Assembly (NCBI RefSeq): GCF_900129745.1
Contig: NZ_FQWS01000002.1
Location: 1,116,001-1,180,000, forward strand
Source: Winogradskyella jejuensis
Lineage (GTDB): Bacteria; Bacteroidota; Bacteroidia; Flavobacteriales; Flavobacteriaceae
Reading direction: 5' to 3'
Length of the DNA stretch: 64,000 nucleotides
Part shown: positions 16,272 to 24,663 of the stretch, piece after piece
How positions within the stretch are numbered: position 1 is the stretch's first letter
Layout: every line of letters starts with the position of its first letter
Position numbers and translations under genes: made by a program
The notes under the pieces: generated by a model
Told to the model about the DNA's origin: nothing
What the model saw: only the letters and a program-made list of their open reading frames with translations
Databases searched by the model: none

Positions 16272-16314
16272 TGACCAATATCATTTTGCAAACTTCTAGT
16301 AGATACTACATTTA
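16272..16314 (+). promoter_or_regulatory. Crp/Fnr-type operator and -7 box for the WG-repeat/ABC exporter operon
   Basis: TGA-N6-TCA at 16272-16283 (TGACCAATATCA) and TACATTTA at 16307-16314, centres 33 bp apart. Inferred start near 16317, leaving a leader of about 24 nt to the ATG at 16341. Confidence 0.65.
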
Positions 16315-16340
16315 TCCTTCAAATTTTAAAATGTTGTATC

Positions 16341-16949
16341 ATGAAAAATCTATTGGTATTATTGGTAACGATTTTGTTGGGTTCTATAGAAATTAATGCT
16401 CAAAAAATAGACGATATAAGTTTTATTTCGCCATATAATGATGGTGTTGCTGCAATAAAAAAAGATAATCAATGGGCTTTTATAAATACTGAAGGCAAAA
16501 TAGTAGTTGATTACAGAGATGATTTGGTTATTACCAATTTTGAAGACTATGACTATCCCGTATTTAATTCTGGACGCTGTTTAATTGAAGAAGTAAAAGA
16601 CGGTATATCCTATTACGGATACATAGATAAAGAAGGTAATACAATAATACAACCTCAATATCTCAACGCCACAAATTTTGAAAATGGATTGGCAATCATA
16701 CTTGAGCTACACAAAAACATTCTTGGTAAAAACGATGTATTAGACAAGAAAATGATTGATTATAGCTACACGGAATCAGCAATAAATCCAAACGGAAAAA
16801 TTGTACATTTCCTATCAGAAAAGCCGACACATATCACGCTATCAAAGGATTTTATAAAATCCCCTCCAGAAATTAAGTCCAAGTTTATTTCTGAAACACT
16901 TGTTGCTCAAAAGAATGGTAATAGAACTTGGTCTATAAAGACTTTATAG
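16341..16949 (+). CDS. Exported WG-repeat protein
   Basis: 202-aa protein with a signal peptide (MKNLLVLLVTILLGSIEINAQ) and at least two WG repeats (DNQWAFINTEGKIVVDY; YYGYIDKEGNTIIQPQY, where YG replaces WG), each forming a small beta hairpin unit. The C-terminal third lacks repeats. First gene of an operon whose next gene begins at the base after its stop and encodes an exporter adaptor, so it may assist that envelope machine or be its cargo. Function unknown. Confidence 0.8.
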   Translation: MKNLLVLLVTILLGSIEINAQKIDDISFISPYNDGVAAIKKDNQWAFINTEGKIVVDYRDDLVITNFEDYDYPVFNSGRCLIEEVKDGISYYGYIDKEGNTIIQPQYLNATNFENGLAIILELHKNILGKNDVLDKKMIDYSYTESAINPNGKIVHFLSEKPTHITLSKDFIKSPPEIKSKFISETLVAQKNGNRTWSIKTL

Positions 16950-18038
16950 ATGCATAATATGCGACTTATTTATCACATTTTTATAGCTATCTGTTTTGTA
17001 TCATGTTCAGATAATACTGAGAAAATACAACCGCAGGAACAAGAACTCACTGAGTATGTTTATGCGTCTGCAACTATTCAGCCTGATAGCCTATATCAAG
17101 TTTATGCCGCAGTATCGGGTATTTTAGACAGTAACCTTGCTGAAGAAGGTGATTTAGTTTCTAAAAACCAACCCATAATTCAGATTATAAATAGCACACC
17201 AAAACTTAATACGCAAAACTCTAAATTAACACTAGACTTAGCAAAACAGAACTACAATGGAAGTTCCGCAATACTTAGAAGTATACAAGACGAGATAGTT
17301 GCTGCTCAAATCAAATTAAATAACGACTCTGTTAATTATTTCAGACAAAAAAATTTATGGAAACAACAAATAGGTTCAAAAGCAGAGTTTGATAATAGTA
17401 AGTTAAGTTATGAGTTAGCCTCTAATAGTCTAAAATTATTGCAAAGCAAATACTTAAGAACAAAGAACGAACTAGAAACTGCTGTAAAACAAGCTCAAAA
17501 CAATTATAAAACGTCCTTAATTGCAACAAAGGATTTTACTGTAAAAAGTAAAATTAATGGCAAACTATATGCACTCTACAAAGAACCAGGAGAGATTGTA
17601 AATACTATGGAAGCATTAGCTTCTATTGGAAGTAAAAACAATTTTATTATAGAGCTTCTAGTAGACGAAGTAGACATTGTTAAAATACAAGTAGGAAAAG
17701 ATCTCTTAATGACTCTAGATGCCTATAAAGGTGAAATCTTTAAAGGCAAAGTATCTAAGATTTTACCAAAAAAAGATGAAAGAAATCAAACCTTTAAAGT
17801 TGAGGCCGTTTTTGAAAGACCTCCAAAAGTATTATATCCGGGTTTGTCTGGCGAAGCCAATATTATCATTGCAAAAAAAGAAAATGTTCTCACAATACCA
17901 AAAGCATACTTAATTGATGATAACAAGGTAAAAACAGAAAAAGGACTAATAAAAATTAACAAAGGCTTACAAAACATGGACTACGTAGAAATAATATCTG
18001 GCATCGATAAAGACACATACATCTATAAACCCAAATAA
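16950..18038 (+). CDS. Periplasmic adaptor (MFP/HlyD family) lipoprotein of an ABC exporter
   Basis: 362-aa membrane fusion protein. A start three codons in (MRLIYHIFIAICFVSC) gives the lipoprotein signal directly; the ATG at 16950 is adjacent to the upstream stop. Domains in order: lipoyl half-motif (YAAVSGILDSNLAEEGDLVSKNQPI), a long alpha-helical hairpin (about 75-185), second lipoyl half (FTVKSKINGKLYALYKEPGEIV), beta barrel (IVKIQVGKDLLMTLDAYKGEIFKGKV) and a membrane-proximal end. It bridges the inner-membrane transporter, encoded next with a 1-bp overlap, to the outer envelope, as MacA does for MacB. Confidence 0.88.
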   Translation: MHNMRLIYHIFIAICFVSCSDNTEKIQPQEQELTEYVYASATIQPDSLYQVYAAVSGILDSNLAEEGDLVSKNQPIIQIINSTPKLNTQNSKLTLDLAKQNYNGSSAILRSIQDEIVAAQIKLNNDSVNYFRQKNLWKQQIGSKAEFDNSKLSYELASNSLKLLQSKYLRTKNELETAVKQAQNNYKTSLIATKDFTVKSKINGKLYALYKEPGEIVNTMEALASIGSKNNFIIELLVDEVDIVKIQVGKDLLMTLDAYKGEIFKGKVSKILPKKDERNQTFKVEAVFERPPKVLYPGLSGEANIIIAKKENVLTIPKAYLIDDNKVKTEKGLIKINKGLQNMDYVEIISGIDKDTYIYKPK

Positions 18039-19300
18039 TGAATAACTGGAGTGTTATATTAAGTATTGCTAAAACCCATCTTATAACTAAGATTAAACAG
18101 ACCTCTACTGCTGCCCTTGGTGTGACTTTTGGTATTGGCTCTTACATTACTCTTGTTTGTTTTATGACAGGTCTAAATGGCATGCTAGATGACCTTATCT
18201 TAAACCAAACACCTCATGTACATATTTACAACGAGATAGAACCTTCAAAAAAACAACCCGCTTCTTTTATAGATGATGCTAAAGAGAGTTTTACTGTAGT
18301 ACACTCTATAAAGCCCAAACTAAGTCAAAAGAAAATTCATAATGCTTTACCTATCATCAAATATTTAGAAAACACTGAAAATATTAAAGGAGCTTTACCT
18401 CAAATAAAAACACAAATATTCTATATGGCGGGCTCAATAGAATTAGGCGGAAATCTTACAGGTATAAACCCTGTAGATGAAGCCAAGTTATTTAACATGC
18501 AAGATTATATTGTAAAAGGCTCAGCAGAAGCATTAGAAAATAGTGATAATGGGATTCTATTAGGTATTGGAATTGCTAGAAAAATGTCTTTAAAAGTTGG
18601 AGACCGTGTGCAGGTTAGTCCTATAAATGGAGGCATTTTCCCTTTAAAAATAGTGGGCTTCTATCAAAGTGGCATTGCAGACCTTGATGCCATACAAAGT
18701 TTTACAAATATTAAGACTGTACAACGCATTTTAGGTAAACCCAAAAACTATATAACGGATATTAATGTCAAGCTTTACAATATGGAAGGTGCTGTTGCTT
18801 TAGCTCAAAAAATTGAGCAACAATTTAATCTTACAGCGATAGATATTAATACTGCAAATGCACAATTTGAAACCGGTACAACTATTCGTAACCTAATCAC
18901 TTATGCCGTTTCTATAACATTACTTATTGTTGCAGGCTTTGGTATATATAACATATTGAACATGCTCATTTATGAAAAAATGAATGATATAGCCATACTC
19001 AGAGCCACAGGATTTTCTGGTAAAGATGTACAACTTATTTTTATGAGTCAGGCTATGATAATTGGATTTATAGGAGGTGTCTTAGGTCTACTTATAGGTT
19101 TTGGTTTGGCAAGTTTAATAGATACTATTCCGTTTCAAACTGAAGCCTTACCAACTGTAGAGACTTACCCTATAAATATGAACCCTGTTTTCTTTGTTAT
19201 AGGTTTTTCTTTCGCAATGCTTTCAACCTTCCTTGCAGGCTACTTACCTTCAAAAAAAGCTAAAAAGATTGACCCTGTTCGTATAATTAGAGGCCAGTAA
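18038..19300 (+). CDS. ABC transporter permease, FtsX/MacB/LolE-like
   Basis: 420-aa permease with the four-helix type VII ABC layout: one N-terminal TM (TSTAALGVTFGIGSYITLVCFM), a large periplasmic MacB_PCD-like domain (about 45-275), then three C-terminal TMs in the FtsX domain (ITYAVSITLLIVAGFGIYNIL; MIIGFIGGVLGLLIGFGLASLI; VFFVIGFSFAMLSTFLAGYL) ending in AKKIDPVRIIRGQ. The segment NDIAILRATGFSGKDVQLIF is the coupling helix that contacts the ATPase. Forms an exporter with the ATPase encoded 2 bp downstream and the adaptor upstream. Confidence 0.92.
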   Translation: MNNWSVILSIAKTHLITKIKQTSTAALGVTFGIGSYITLVCFMTGLNGMLDDLILNQTPHVHIYNEIEPSKKQPASFIDDAKESFTVVHSIKPKLSQKKIHNALPIIKYLENTENIKGALPQIKTQIFYMAGSIELGGNLTGINPVDEAKLFNMQDYIVKGSAEALENSDNGILLGIGIARKMSLKVGDRVQVSPINGGIFPLKIVGFYQSGIADLDAIQSFTNIKTVQRILGKPKNYITDINVKLYNMEGAVALAQKIEQQFNLTAIDINTANAQFETGTTIRNLITYAVSITLLIVAGFGIYNILNMLIYEKMNDIAILRATGFSGKDVQLIFMSQAMIIGFIGGVLGLLIGFGLASLIDTIPFQTEALPTVETYPINMNPVFFVIGFSFAMLSTFLAGYLPSKKAKKIDPVRIIRGQ

Positions 19301-19302
19301 AA

Positions 19303-19977
19303 ATGGATAACGTACTCGAAGCAAGACATATAGACAAATACTTTAAAAAGCCTGTACTCTTTCATGTATTAAAGGACTTGAATTTTGAAATAAAAAAAGG
19401 AGAGTTTGCATCCATTATGGGAAAATCTGGTTGTGGAAAATCTACCTTACTCTACATCTTATCTACTATGGATACAGATTATGAAGGAGAACTTTATCTA
19501 AACAATACCTTAGTCACAGGAAAAGACAATCAGTACCTATCATACCTTAGAAATAAACATATAGGCTTTGTGTTTCAGTTTCATTATTTACTATCAGAGT
19601 TTACTGTTTTAGAAAATGTGATGTTACCTGCAAAAAAACTAGCTGAAAAATCACTGGAAGAAATTGAACAAGATGCTATTGAAAAACTAAAAATGTTGGA
19701 TATAGACCATTTGGCACCAAAAAGAGCATCTAGGATTTCTGGTGGGGAAAAACAACGGGTAGCTATTGCTAGGGCATTGATTAACGACCCTTCGATAATC
19801 ATGGGTGATGAACCTACCGGAAATTTAGACAGCTATAATGCTAATAATGTTTTTAACATCTTTAAGCGTTTAAGCGATGAACAAGGTTTGTCTTTACTCA
19901 TTGTAACTCATGACGAAGAATTTGCAAAAAAAACGGATAGGATAATTCAAATGTCCGATGGGAGAATTTTACAATAA
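19303..19977 (+). CDS. ABC transporter ATPase, MacB/LolD-like
   Basis: 224-aa nucleotide-binding subunit. Walker A GKSGCGKST, Q-loop FVFQFHYLLSEFTVLENV (the MacB/LolD-type pattern), signature ISGGEKQRVAIARAL, Walker B IIMGDEPTGNLDS, and switch histidine TH in LLIVTHDEEF. Third component of the adaptor-permease-ATPase exporter. Substrate unknown; such mechanotransmission exporters move lipoproteins, peptides or antibiotics rather than pump through the membrane themselves. Confidence 0.95.
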   Translation: MDNVLEARHIDKYFKKPVLFHVLKDLNFEIKKGEFASIMGKSGCGKSTLLYILSTMDTDYEGELYLNNTLVTGKDNQYLSYLRNKHIGFVFQFHYLLSEFTVLENVMLPAKKLAEKSLEEIEQDAIEKLKMLDIDHLAPKRASRISGGEKQRVAIARALINDPSIIMGDEPTGNLDSYNANNVFNIFKRLSDEQGLSLLIVTHDEEFAKKTDRIIQMSDGRILQ

Positions 19978-20022
19978 CTAGCATCTCTACTCTTCAAAAC
20001 CCAATAAATAGACTCTTAAAAC

Positions 20023-20065
20023 TGATTAAGGTCATTCTTATTCTACATAAATTAAAATATTTTTA
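20023..20065 (+). promoter_or_regulatory. Crp/Fnr-type operator and -7 box for the PPOX-family gene
   Basis: TGA-N6-TCA at 20023-20034 (TGATTAAGGTCA); TATTTTTA at 20058-20065; centre spacing 33 bp. The predicted start near 20069 supports the GTG start codon at 20085. Confidence 0.65.
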
Positions 20066-20084
20066 GTTCAAAACCATATATGCC

Positions 20085-20543
20085 GTGATTAGAGCTTTAA
20101 AAGATATTGAAAGTAAACATCTACTAGCCAATAACTATATAGGACACTTATCTTATTTATTTAAAGACAAGCCTTATGTACTTCCTATTACTTATTATTA
20201 CGATGTTTTAAATAATATAATCATTGGATATTCTGGAAAAGGACATAAAATAAGAGCTTTACGCATTAATAATCAAGTAGCTATGGAAGTGTCCGAAATA
20301 GAATCGGTAAACAATTGGAAATCCATTTTAGTACAAGGTTCTTATAAAGAGTTTGAAGGTAGTACCGCAAAAATAAATCTTCATAAATTCTCAGAAGGTG
20401 TTAAAGAAGTTATTAGCAAAAAAGAAGGCAAAGATTTAAAATTTCTTAGTGAATTTTCGAGTAAAATATATAAAGAAGGTCCGCCAATAGTTTTTAAAAT
20501 TAATGTTGAAGAAATAACAGGAAGAGAAAGAAAGTATAGTTAA
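20085..20543 (+). CDS. Pyridoxamine 5'-phosphate oxidase-family flavin-binding protein
   Basis: 152-aa split-barrel flavoprotein. The start codon is GTG: the ATG 5 bp upstream is out of frame and hits a stop after two codons. Family features: LLANNYIGHLSYLFKDKPYVLPITYYYD (first barrel strands), IIGYSGKGHKIRALRINNQVAMEVSE (phosphate-binding region), NNWKSILVQGSYKEFEG. It resembles the NimA/PPOX-like group annotated as flavin-nucleotide-binding proteins, with nitroreductase-like or F420/FMN-dependent activity. It has a regulon operator and is followed after 1 bp by a small membrane protein. Confidence 0.82.
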   Translation: MIRALKDIESKHLLANNYIGHLSYLFKDKPYVLPITYYYDVLNNIIIGYSGKGHKIRALRINNQVAMEVSEIESVNNWKSILVQGSYKEFEGSTAKINLHKFSEGVKEVISKKEGKDLKFLSEFSSKIYKEGPPIVFKINVEEITGRERKYS

Positions 20544-20544
20544 A

Positions 20545-20922
20545 ATGAGACAAAATCAATCAAATAGACGCCTAATCATATGGAGATTTATAGCACGATA
20601 CGGACTACTATCAATTACACTATTAGTACTCACCTTTTCAATTCTCTCTGGAGCTGAAGTCAATAACAATGATTTAGATGGCATTATTAAAAATATACCT
20701 AACGCATTTCCTTGGTTAATTTTATTACTTCTCTTAATAATTGCCTGGAAATATGAGCTCATAGGAGGAATTTTAATATTCTCCTATGGGTTATTTATTA
20801 TATACTATTTTAACTTTAGTGGAGATAATTTTTGGTGGCCAAGTCTAATCCTAACTTCACTCATAAGTGTCTTTGGAATGTTATTTCTTGTTAGTTGGAA
20901 TATTTCTAACACAAACAAATGA
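20545..20922 (+). CDS. Small membrane protein
   Basis: 125-aa protein with about four TM helices (ARYGLLSITLLVLTFSILSG; AFPWLILLLLLIIAWKY; LIGGILIFSYGLFIIYYF; PSLILTSLISVFGMLFLVSW), arranged like the DUF7670-type small membrane proteins often seen in Bacteroidota. It starts one base after the PPOX gene stop and is surely co-transcribed. Function unknown. Confidence 0.75.
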   Translation: MRQNQSNRRLIIWRFIARYGLLSITLLVLTFSILSGAEVNNNDLDGIIKNIPNAFPWLILLLLLIIAWKYELIGGILIFSYGLFIIYYFNFSGDNFWWPSLILTSLISVFGMLFLVSWNISNTNK

Positions 20923-21033
20923 TTCTTAAGATATTATTTAATATTGGTTAATGATTTTAAAGATTATTGATTTTGTCAGGTGAATAGTAAAAACATAATC
21001 TTACATAAAATTTAAAAATAATCTAACCCAAAT

Positions 21034-21076
21034 TGATGAATATCATTGTTCTACGTTTGCATATTCTCTTCCTTTG
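21034..21076 (+). promoter_or_regulatory. Crp/Fnr-type operator for the DUF2953/GerW pair
   Basis: TGA-N6-TCA at 21034-21045, inside TTGATGAATATCATT. At the 33-bp spacing lies TTCCTTTG (21069-21076), one base off TAnnTTTG. A perfect TACGTTTG occurs at 21052-21059 but only 16 bp from the operator centre; if that is the real -7 box, a bound regulator would repress. Confidence 0.55.
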
Positions 21077-21091
21077 AATAAAACTTAAATA

Positions 21092-21601
21092 ATGATATGG
21101 CTAGTTATAATACTGCTATTACTATCAATCCTTTTGTGTCTGCTATTGGTACCAATAACCATGGTAATAGATACAATTAACAACACGTATTATTTAGAAT
21201 TAAAAGGTTTAGCTAAAGCTAGTGTGATTGAAGATAATATTGAAGTTTTAAAGATAAAAATGAGAATATTATTCTTCAAATCTTATATGTATCCTCTAAA
21301 GAGGATGGCCATTAAAAAATCAAAAAAGACTAAAGTCTTAAAACCAAAAAAAGAGAGATTTATTAACTCTAAAAACTTAAAAAGAGTATTACGAGTTATA
21401 AAGTCCTTTAACATTAAAAAATTCTATTTGAATTTAGATACTGGGGATTACACAGCAAACGCGAAGCTTTATCCTGTCTTTAGTTTTTTAAACTTTTACA
21501 AAGCAACAAATTGCAATGTAAACTTTGTCGGAGAAAACAACGTGCAGCTTATTATACAAAACAGGCCTGTACGGATTATAAAATCATTTATTAATCTTTA
21601 A
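21092..21601 (+). CDS. DUF2953-like (YtfI-like) membrane-anchored protein
   Basis: 169-aa protein with one N-terminal TM helix (MIWLVIILLLLSILLCLLLVPITMVIDT), a short beta strand region, a very basic stretch (KKSKKTKVLKPKKERF) and a C-terminal part containing FNIKKFYLNLDTGDYTANAKLYPVFSFLN, the DUF2953 pattern. In Bacillus the related YtfI is encoded next to YtfJ/GerW, and here too the next gene (11 bp on) is a GerW homologue. The conserved pairing supports both calls. Role outside sporulation unknown. Confidence 0.72.
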   Translation: MIWLVIILLLLSILLCLLLVPITMVIDTINNTYYLELKGLAKASVIEDNIEVLKIKMRILFFKSYMYPLKRMAIKKSKKTKVLKPKKERFINSKNLKRVLRVIKSFNIKKFYLNLDTGDYTANAKLYPVFSFLNFYKATNCNVNFVGENNVQLIIQNRPVRIIKSFINL

Positions 21602-21612
21602 ATAATAAAATT

Positions 21613-21981
21613 ATGGAACTACATTTAGAAGAATTACTGACAAAAATCACAGATTTTATGAAAACAGAAGCCAACACTGAAACTGTTGTTGGTAAAGAAT
21701 TTCAATTAGGCGAATTTAAAATTGTACCTGTTATTAAAGTAGGTATGGGATTTGGTTCAGGCGGTGCCGAAGGTTCCGAAACAAAAGGAAAGAAAGGTGA
21801 AGGCTTAGGTGCTGGAGCTGGCATGGGTATTGAGCCAATAGGTTTTTTAGCTACCAAAGGAGATGAGATATCATTTATTGAAGCAGGTAAGGCGCACGGA
21901 TTAGCAGCTGCATTTGAAAAAATGCCAGAAGTAATCGAAAAGATAATAGAAAGTAGAAATAGAGAAACTATGACTACTTAA
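21613..21981 (+). CDS. GerW/YtfJ-family protein
   Basis: 122-aa protein: helical start (LEELLTKITDFMKTEANTETVVGKEF), strand GEFKIVPVIKVGMGFGSGG, a glycine-rich charged loop (EGSETKGKKGEGLGAGAGMGIEP), then IGFLATKGDEISFIEAG and a C-terminal helix EVIEKIIES. This is the complete GerW (YtfJ) layout. In Bacillus it is needed for spore germination, but many non-spore-formers have it. Probably associates with the membrane-anchored partner encoded upstream. A strong bidirectional terminator follows. Confidence 0.88.
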   Translation: MELHLEELLTKITDFMKTEANTETVVGKEFQLGEFKIVPVIKVGMGFGSGGAEGSETKGKKGEGLGAGAGMGIEPIGFLATKGDEISFIEAGKAHGLAAAFEKMPEVIEKIIESRNRETMTT

Positions 21982-22001
21982 CCTAGTTTGGTGAGTTTAT
22001 T

Positions 22002-22036
22002 AAGCCGAGTAGATTTAATAATCTACTCGGCTTTTA
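22002..22036. terminator. Bidirectional terminator between gerW-like and mlaD-like genes
   Basis: 14-bp perfect stem (22002-22015 with 22020-22033) and 4-nt TAAT loop, with a T run on the plus side. It ends the DUF2953/GerW unit; the convergent Mla operon stops 4 bp further on. Confidence 0.88.
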
Positions 22037-22039
22037 TTA

Positions 22040-23023
22040 TTAATCTAATTGCTTCTTTTTCTCAAGTCGTTCTAACTTTCTAAAATAACCTCGAGTTAAA
22101 AAATTATGTTTAAGAGCTTCCATACTCTGATTAAACTTATCTGTTCCTTCATTAACGTTCTTAATAGTAGATTTTAAGCTATTAACCAACGATGTATCAT
22201 TAAGTATATAGTTTACAGCACCTCCATTAGAGTTAATATTATTAATTAAATCATTAGAATTCTTAAGTAAACTTTCTATTTCTATACTTGAGGCTTCAAG
22301 ATTGGACACAATATTTTTTAGTTTTCTTCCAGATATCGTATCATTAATCATTTGACCCAAAAGTGTATTCTCATTTGTTTTAATATCTGTAAGAATTGCA
22401 TTAAGCTCATTAACCGATTCAGTTGCTTTAAAAGATGTTACCTTAAGATTATAAATAGATTGGCTTAAATTTTTAGCTACTAATGTATCGTTTATAAGCA
22501 TACCTATTGTTCCTTTTCCCTCTATTATAGCATTAGTAATTTTAAGAAGGTCTGAAGCCAAAATCGCAATGTTTTCTGAACTTGAACCCAACGTAGTTAA
22601 AATATCATCTGCTCCAATCTTGCTGTACGATTCAATAATATCTCCGTTTTTAACAGATGCTTCTGTACCTTTGCCAGGCACAATATTTACTATCATATTA
22701 CCTACCAAACCATCAGAGCCAATAGTAGCAATAGCGTCTTTTTTAATATGAGAAATTATTTTCTCCTCTATAGTCATATCAACCTTTATAGTTGAATCAT
22801 TAATCATTGATATGTTTTTTACCGTACCAATATCAATACCTGAATAGCGTACATTATTTCCTTTTTGTAGCCCAATTACATTCTGAAAATAAGAGCTTAT
22901 CGTAAAAGTTTTCTTAAACATATCTTGTCGTTGGCCAATAAGATATATTCCGGTTACAAATAATATAGTACCAATGATTACAAATAAGCCCAGTCGTATT
23001 TTTTGTGATTTTGATTGTTTCAT
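22040..23023 (-). CDS. MlaD-family (MCE domain) lipid transport protein
   Basis: 327 aa from the ATG at 23023 (MKQSKSQKIRLGLFVIIG); the longer frame overlaps the ATPase gene and lacks family features. One N-terminal TM helix anchors the MCE domain (ISSYFQNVIGLQKGNNVRYSGIDIGTVKNI ... GDGLVGNMIVNIVPG type, about 35-115). A long helical C-terminus follows with repeated NDT/SLxxTIxNLE motifs, expected to form the coiled tube through which lipids pass. Third gene of an MlaE-MlaF-MlaD operon that shuttles phospholipids between outer and inner membranes. Confidence 0.9.
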   Translation of the reverse strand: MKQSKSQKIRLGLFVIIGTILFVTGIYLIGQRQDMFKKTFTISSYFQNVIGLQKGNNVRYSGIDIGTVKNISMINDSTIKVDMTIEEKIISHIKKDAIATIGSDGLVGNMIVNIVPGKGTEASVKNGDIIESYSKIGADDILTTLGSSSENIAILASDLLKITNAIIEGKGTIGMLINDTLVAKNLSQSIYNLKVTSFKATESVNELNAILTDIKTNENTLLGQMINDTISGRKLKNIVSNLEASSIEIESLLKNSNDLINNINSNGGAVNYILNDTSLVNSLKSTIKNVNEGTDKFNQSMEALKHNFLTRGYFRKLERLEKKKQLD

Positions 23024-23027
23024 CGCT

Positions 23028-23810
23028 CTAATGTTTAAAAAATGCTTTAATCTTCGAATCTTTAGAAATAGACAGTTGCGCATAAGTGCCTTCTGCATAA
23101 TTAATTCCATCTATTAATAAAATCATACGGTCGGAAATCACTCTTGCACAATCAACATCATGAGTAATAATTAGTGAAGACGTTCCATATTTTTTCTGAA
23201 TTTCCTGCATTAATATTATTATTTCCTTAGCCGTAATTGGGTCTAATCCACTCGTAGGTTCATCGTATAAAATTATTTTAGGCTGCAGAATCAAGGTTCT
23301 AGCCAAAGCTACGCGTCGTTTCATACCTCCGGATAATTCAGAAGGCATTAAATCTATAGCTTCAGCTAGTCCAACATTTTCTAAAGCTTTAATAACCATA
23401 GAATTTGTATCTACTTTACCATCAAATTTTTCTGAATGACGTCGCAAAGGAAATTCTAAATTTTCTCTCACCGTCATAGAATCATACAAAGCACTTCCTT
23501 GAAATAAAAAGCCAATATCTGCTCTCAGGATATCAAGCGTTTCTTGATTCAAAGTTGTAATATCTTTACCCATTACAGAAATAGAACCTTTATCTGCTTC
23601 CATTAAACCTACAAGACACTTAATCATTACGGATTTTCCTGACCCTGATTTCCCCATGATGACTAAGTTTTCACCCTTACGTAAAGTCATATTAAAACCG
23701 TTAAGCACATGGTTATCTCCAAAACTCTTATACAAATTATTGATTTGAAGAACTATGTCTTTTTGATTCATAGTATCAGTATGCTTTGATATGTGTTTAC
23801 CTTCACTCAT
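23028..23810 (-). CDS. MlaF-family ABC ATPase
   Basis: 260-aa ATPase of the Mla phospholipid transporter. Walker A GKSGSGKSV, Q-loop FLFQGSALYDSMTVRENLEFPL (typical of MlaF), signature LSGGMKRRVALARTLI, Walker B IILYDEPTSGLDP, and H-loop IITHDVD. The gene overlaps mlaE by 4 bp and precedes mlaD by 4 bp. The first ~14 residues before QKDIVLQINNL may not be translated; an internal ATG (MNQKD) exists. Confidence 0.93.
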   Translation of the reverse strand: MSEGKHISKHTDTMNQKDIVLQINNLYKSFGDNHVLNGFNMTLRKGENLVIMGKSGSGKSVMIKCLVGLMEADKGSISVMGKDITTLNQETLDILRADIGFLFQGSALYDSMTVRENLEFPLRRHSEKFDGKVDTNSMVIKALENVGLAEAIDLMPSELSGGMKRRVALARTLILQPKIILYDEPTSGLDPITAKEIIILMQEIQKKYGTSSLIITHDVDCARVISDRMILLIDGINYAEGTYAQLSISKDSKIKAFFKH

Positions 23811-24589
23811 AAATCATAAAAAATATCGGTTACAAACACAGCAATAAAATCAATAACAAAAAGTAATAACGATGTAAAAACTACTGCAGAATTAGCCGAT
23901 TTACCTACTCCTGCCGTACCTTTTTTACAGTAATAACCTTTAAAACAACCAACTAAACCAATAGCAAAACCAAAGAAAAAAGACTTTATAGTGGCTGGTA
24001 TTATATCTCCAAACTCTAATGAATTAAAAACTTGATTAAAGTATAAAGTGAAAGAAACGTTTCCTTTTAAATTTTCTACTAAAAATGAGCCATATAACGC
24101 CACTGCATCTCCGATAATTACTAAAAGCGGTAACATCATTGTAGTTGCTACTATTCTTGTAACCACTAAATATTTAAATGGGTTGGTACCTGAAACTTCC
24201 ATGGCATCGATTTGCTCCGTAACTCGCATAGAACCAAGTTCAGCTCCGATACCAGAGCCTATTCTACCTGCACAAACTAATGCGGTTATCATGGGGCCAA
24301 TTTCTCGCACAATCGAAATACCAACCATAGATGGCATCCAAGATACAGCACCAAATTCCATCAAAGTAGGTCTTGTTTGCAGAGTTAAGACAAGTCCAAT
24401 AATAAACCCCGTAATTATGACTAACAATAAAGAGCGGTTACCCATGCTATAGCATTGACATAACAGCTCTTTAAACTCAAATGGTGGCTTTACCGACTCC
24501 TTAAAATAGCGTCCTGCGAAATAAGATAGCTCTCCAATTTCTATAAAAAAGGAATCTATTTGCTGTCTTAAGCTTCGGATACTTAACAT
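23807..24589 (-). CDS. MlaE-family ABC permease
   Basis: 260-aa permease with five or six TM helices and the MlaE signatures LLVIITGFIIGLVLTLQTRPTLMEFGA, GISIVREIGPMITALVCAGRIGSGIGAELGSMRVTEQIDAMEV and RIVATTMMLPLLVIIGDAVALYGS. Operon head; its promoter contains a full TAAATTTG box and a regulon operator, so phospholipid trafficking appears to respond to the same signal as the Usps. Confidence 0.93.
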   Translation of the reverse strand: MLSIRSLRQQIDSFFIEIGELSYFAGRYFKESVKPPFEFKELLCQCYSMGNRSLLLVIITGFIIGLVLTLQTRPTLMEFGAVSWMPSMVGISIVREIGPMITALVCAGRIGSGIGAELGSMRVTEQIDAMEVSGTNPFKYLVVTRIVATTMMLPLLVIIGDAVALYGSFLVENLKGNVSFTLYFNQVFNSLEFGDIIPATIKSFFFGFAIGLVGCFKGYYCKKGTAGVGKSANSAVVFTSLLLFVIDFIAVFVTDIFYDL

Positions 24590-24608
24590 TATTTGTGACC
24601 ATTTTCAT

Positions 24609-24651
24609 CAAATTTATAGGAATATACTTGCTCCAGAAATGATTATAATCA
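24609..24651 (-). promoter_or_regulatory. Crp/Fnr-type operator and perfect -7 box for the Mla operon
   Basis: TGA-N6-TCA at 24640-24651 (TGATTATAATCA). Minus strand TAAATTTG at 24609-24616 matches TAnnTTTG exactly, at the 33-bp centre spacing. Leader to the ATG at 24589 is about 16 nt. Confidence 0.72.
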
Positions 24652-24663
24652 CTTAACAAGCAA

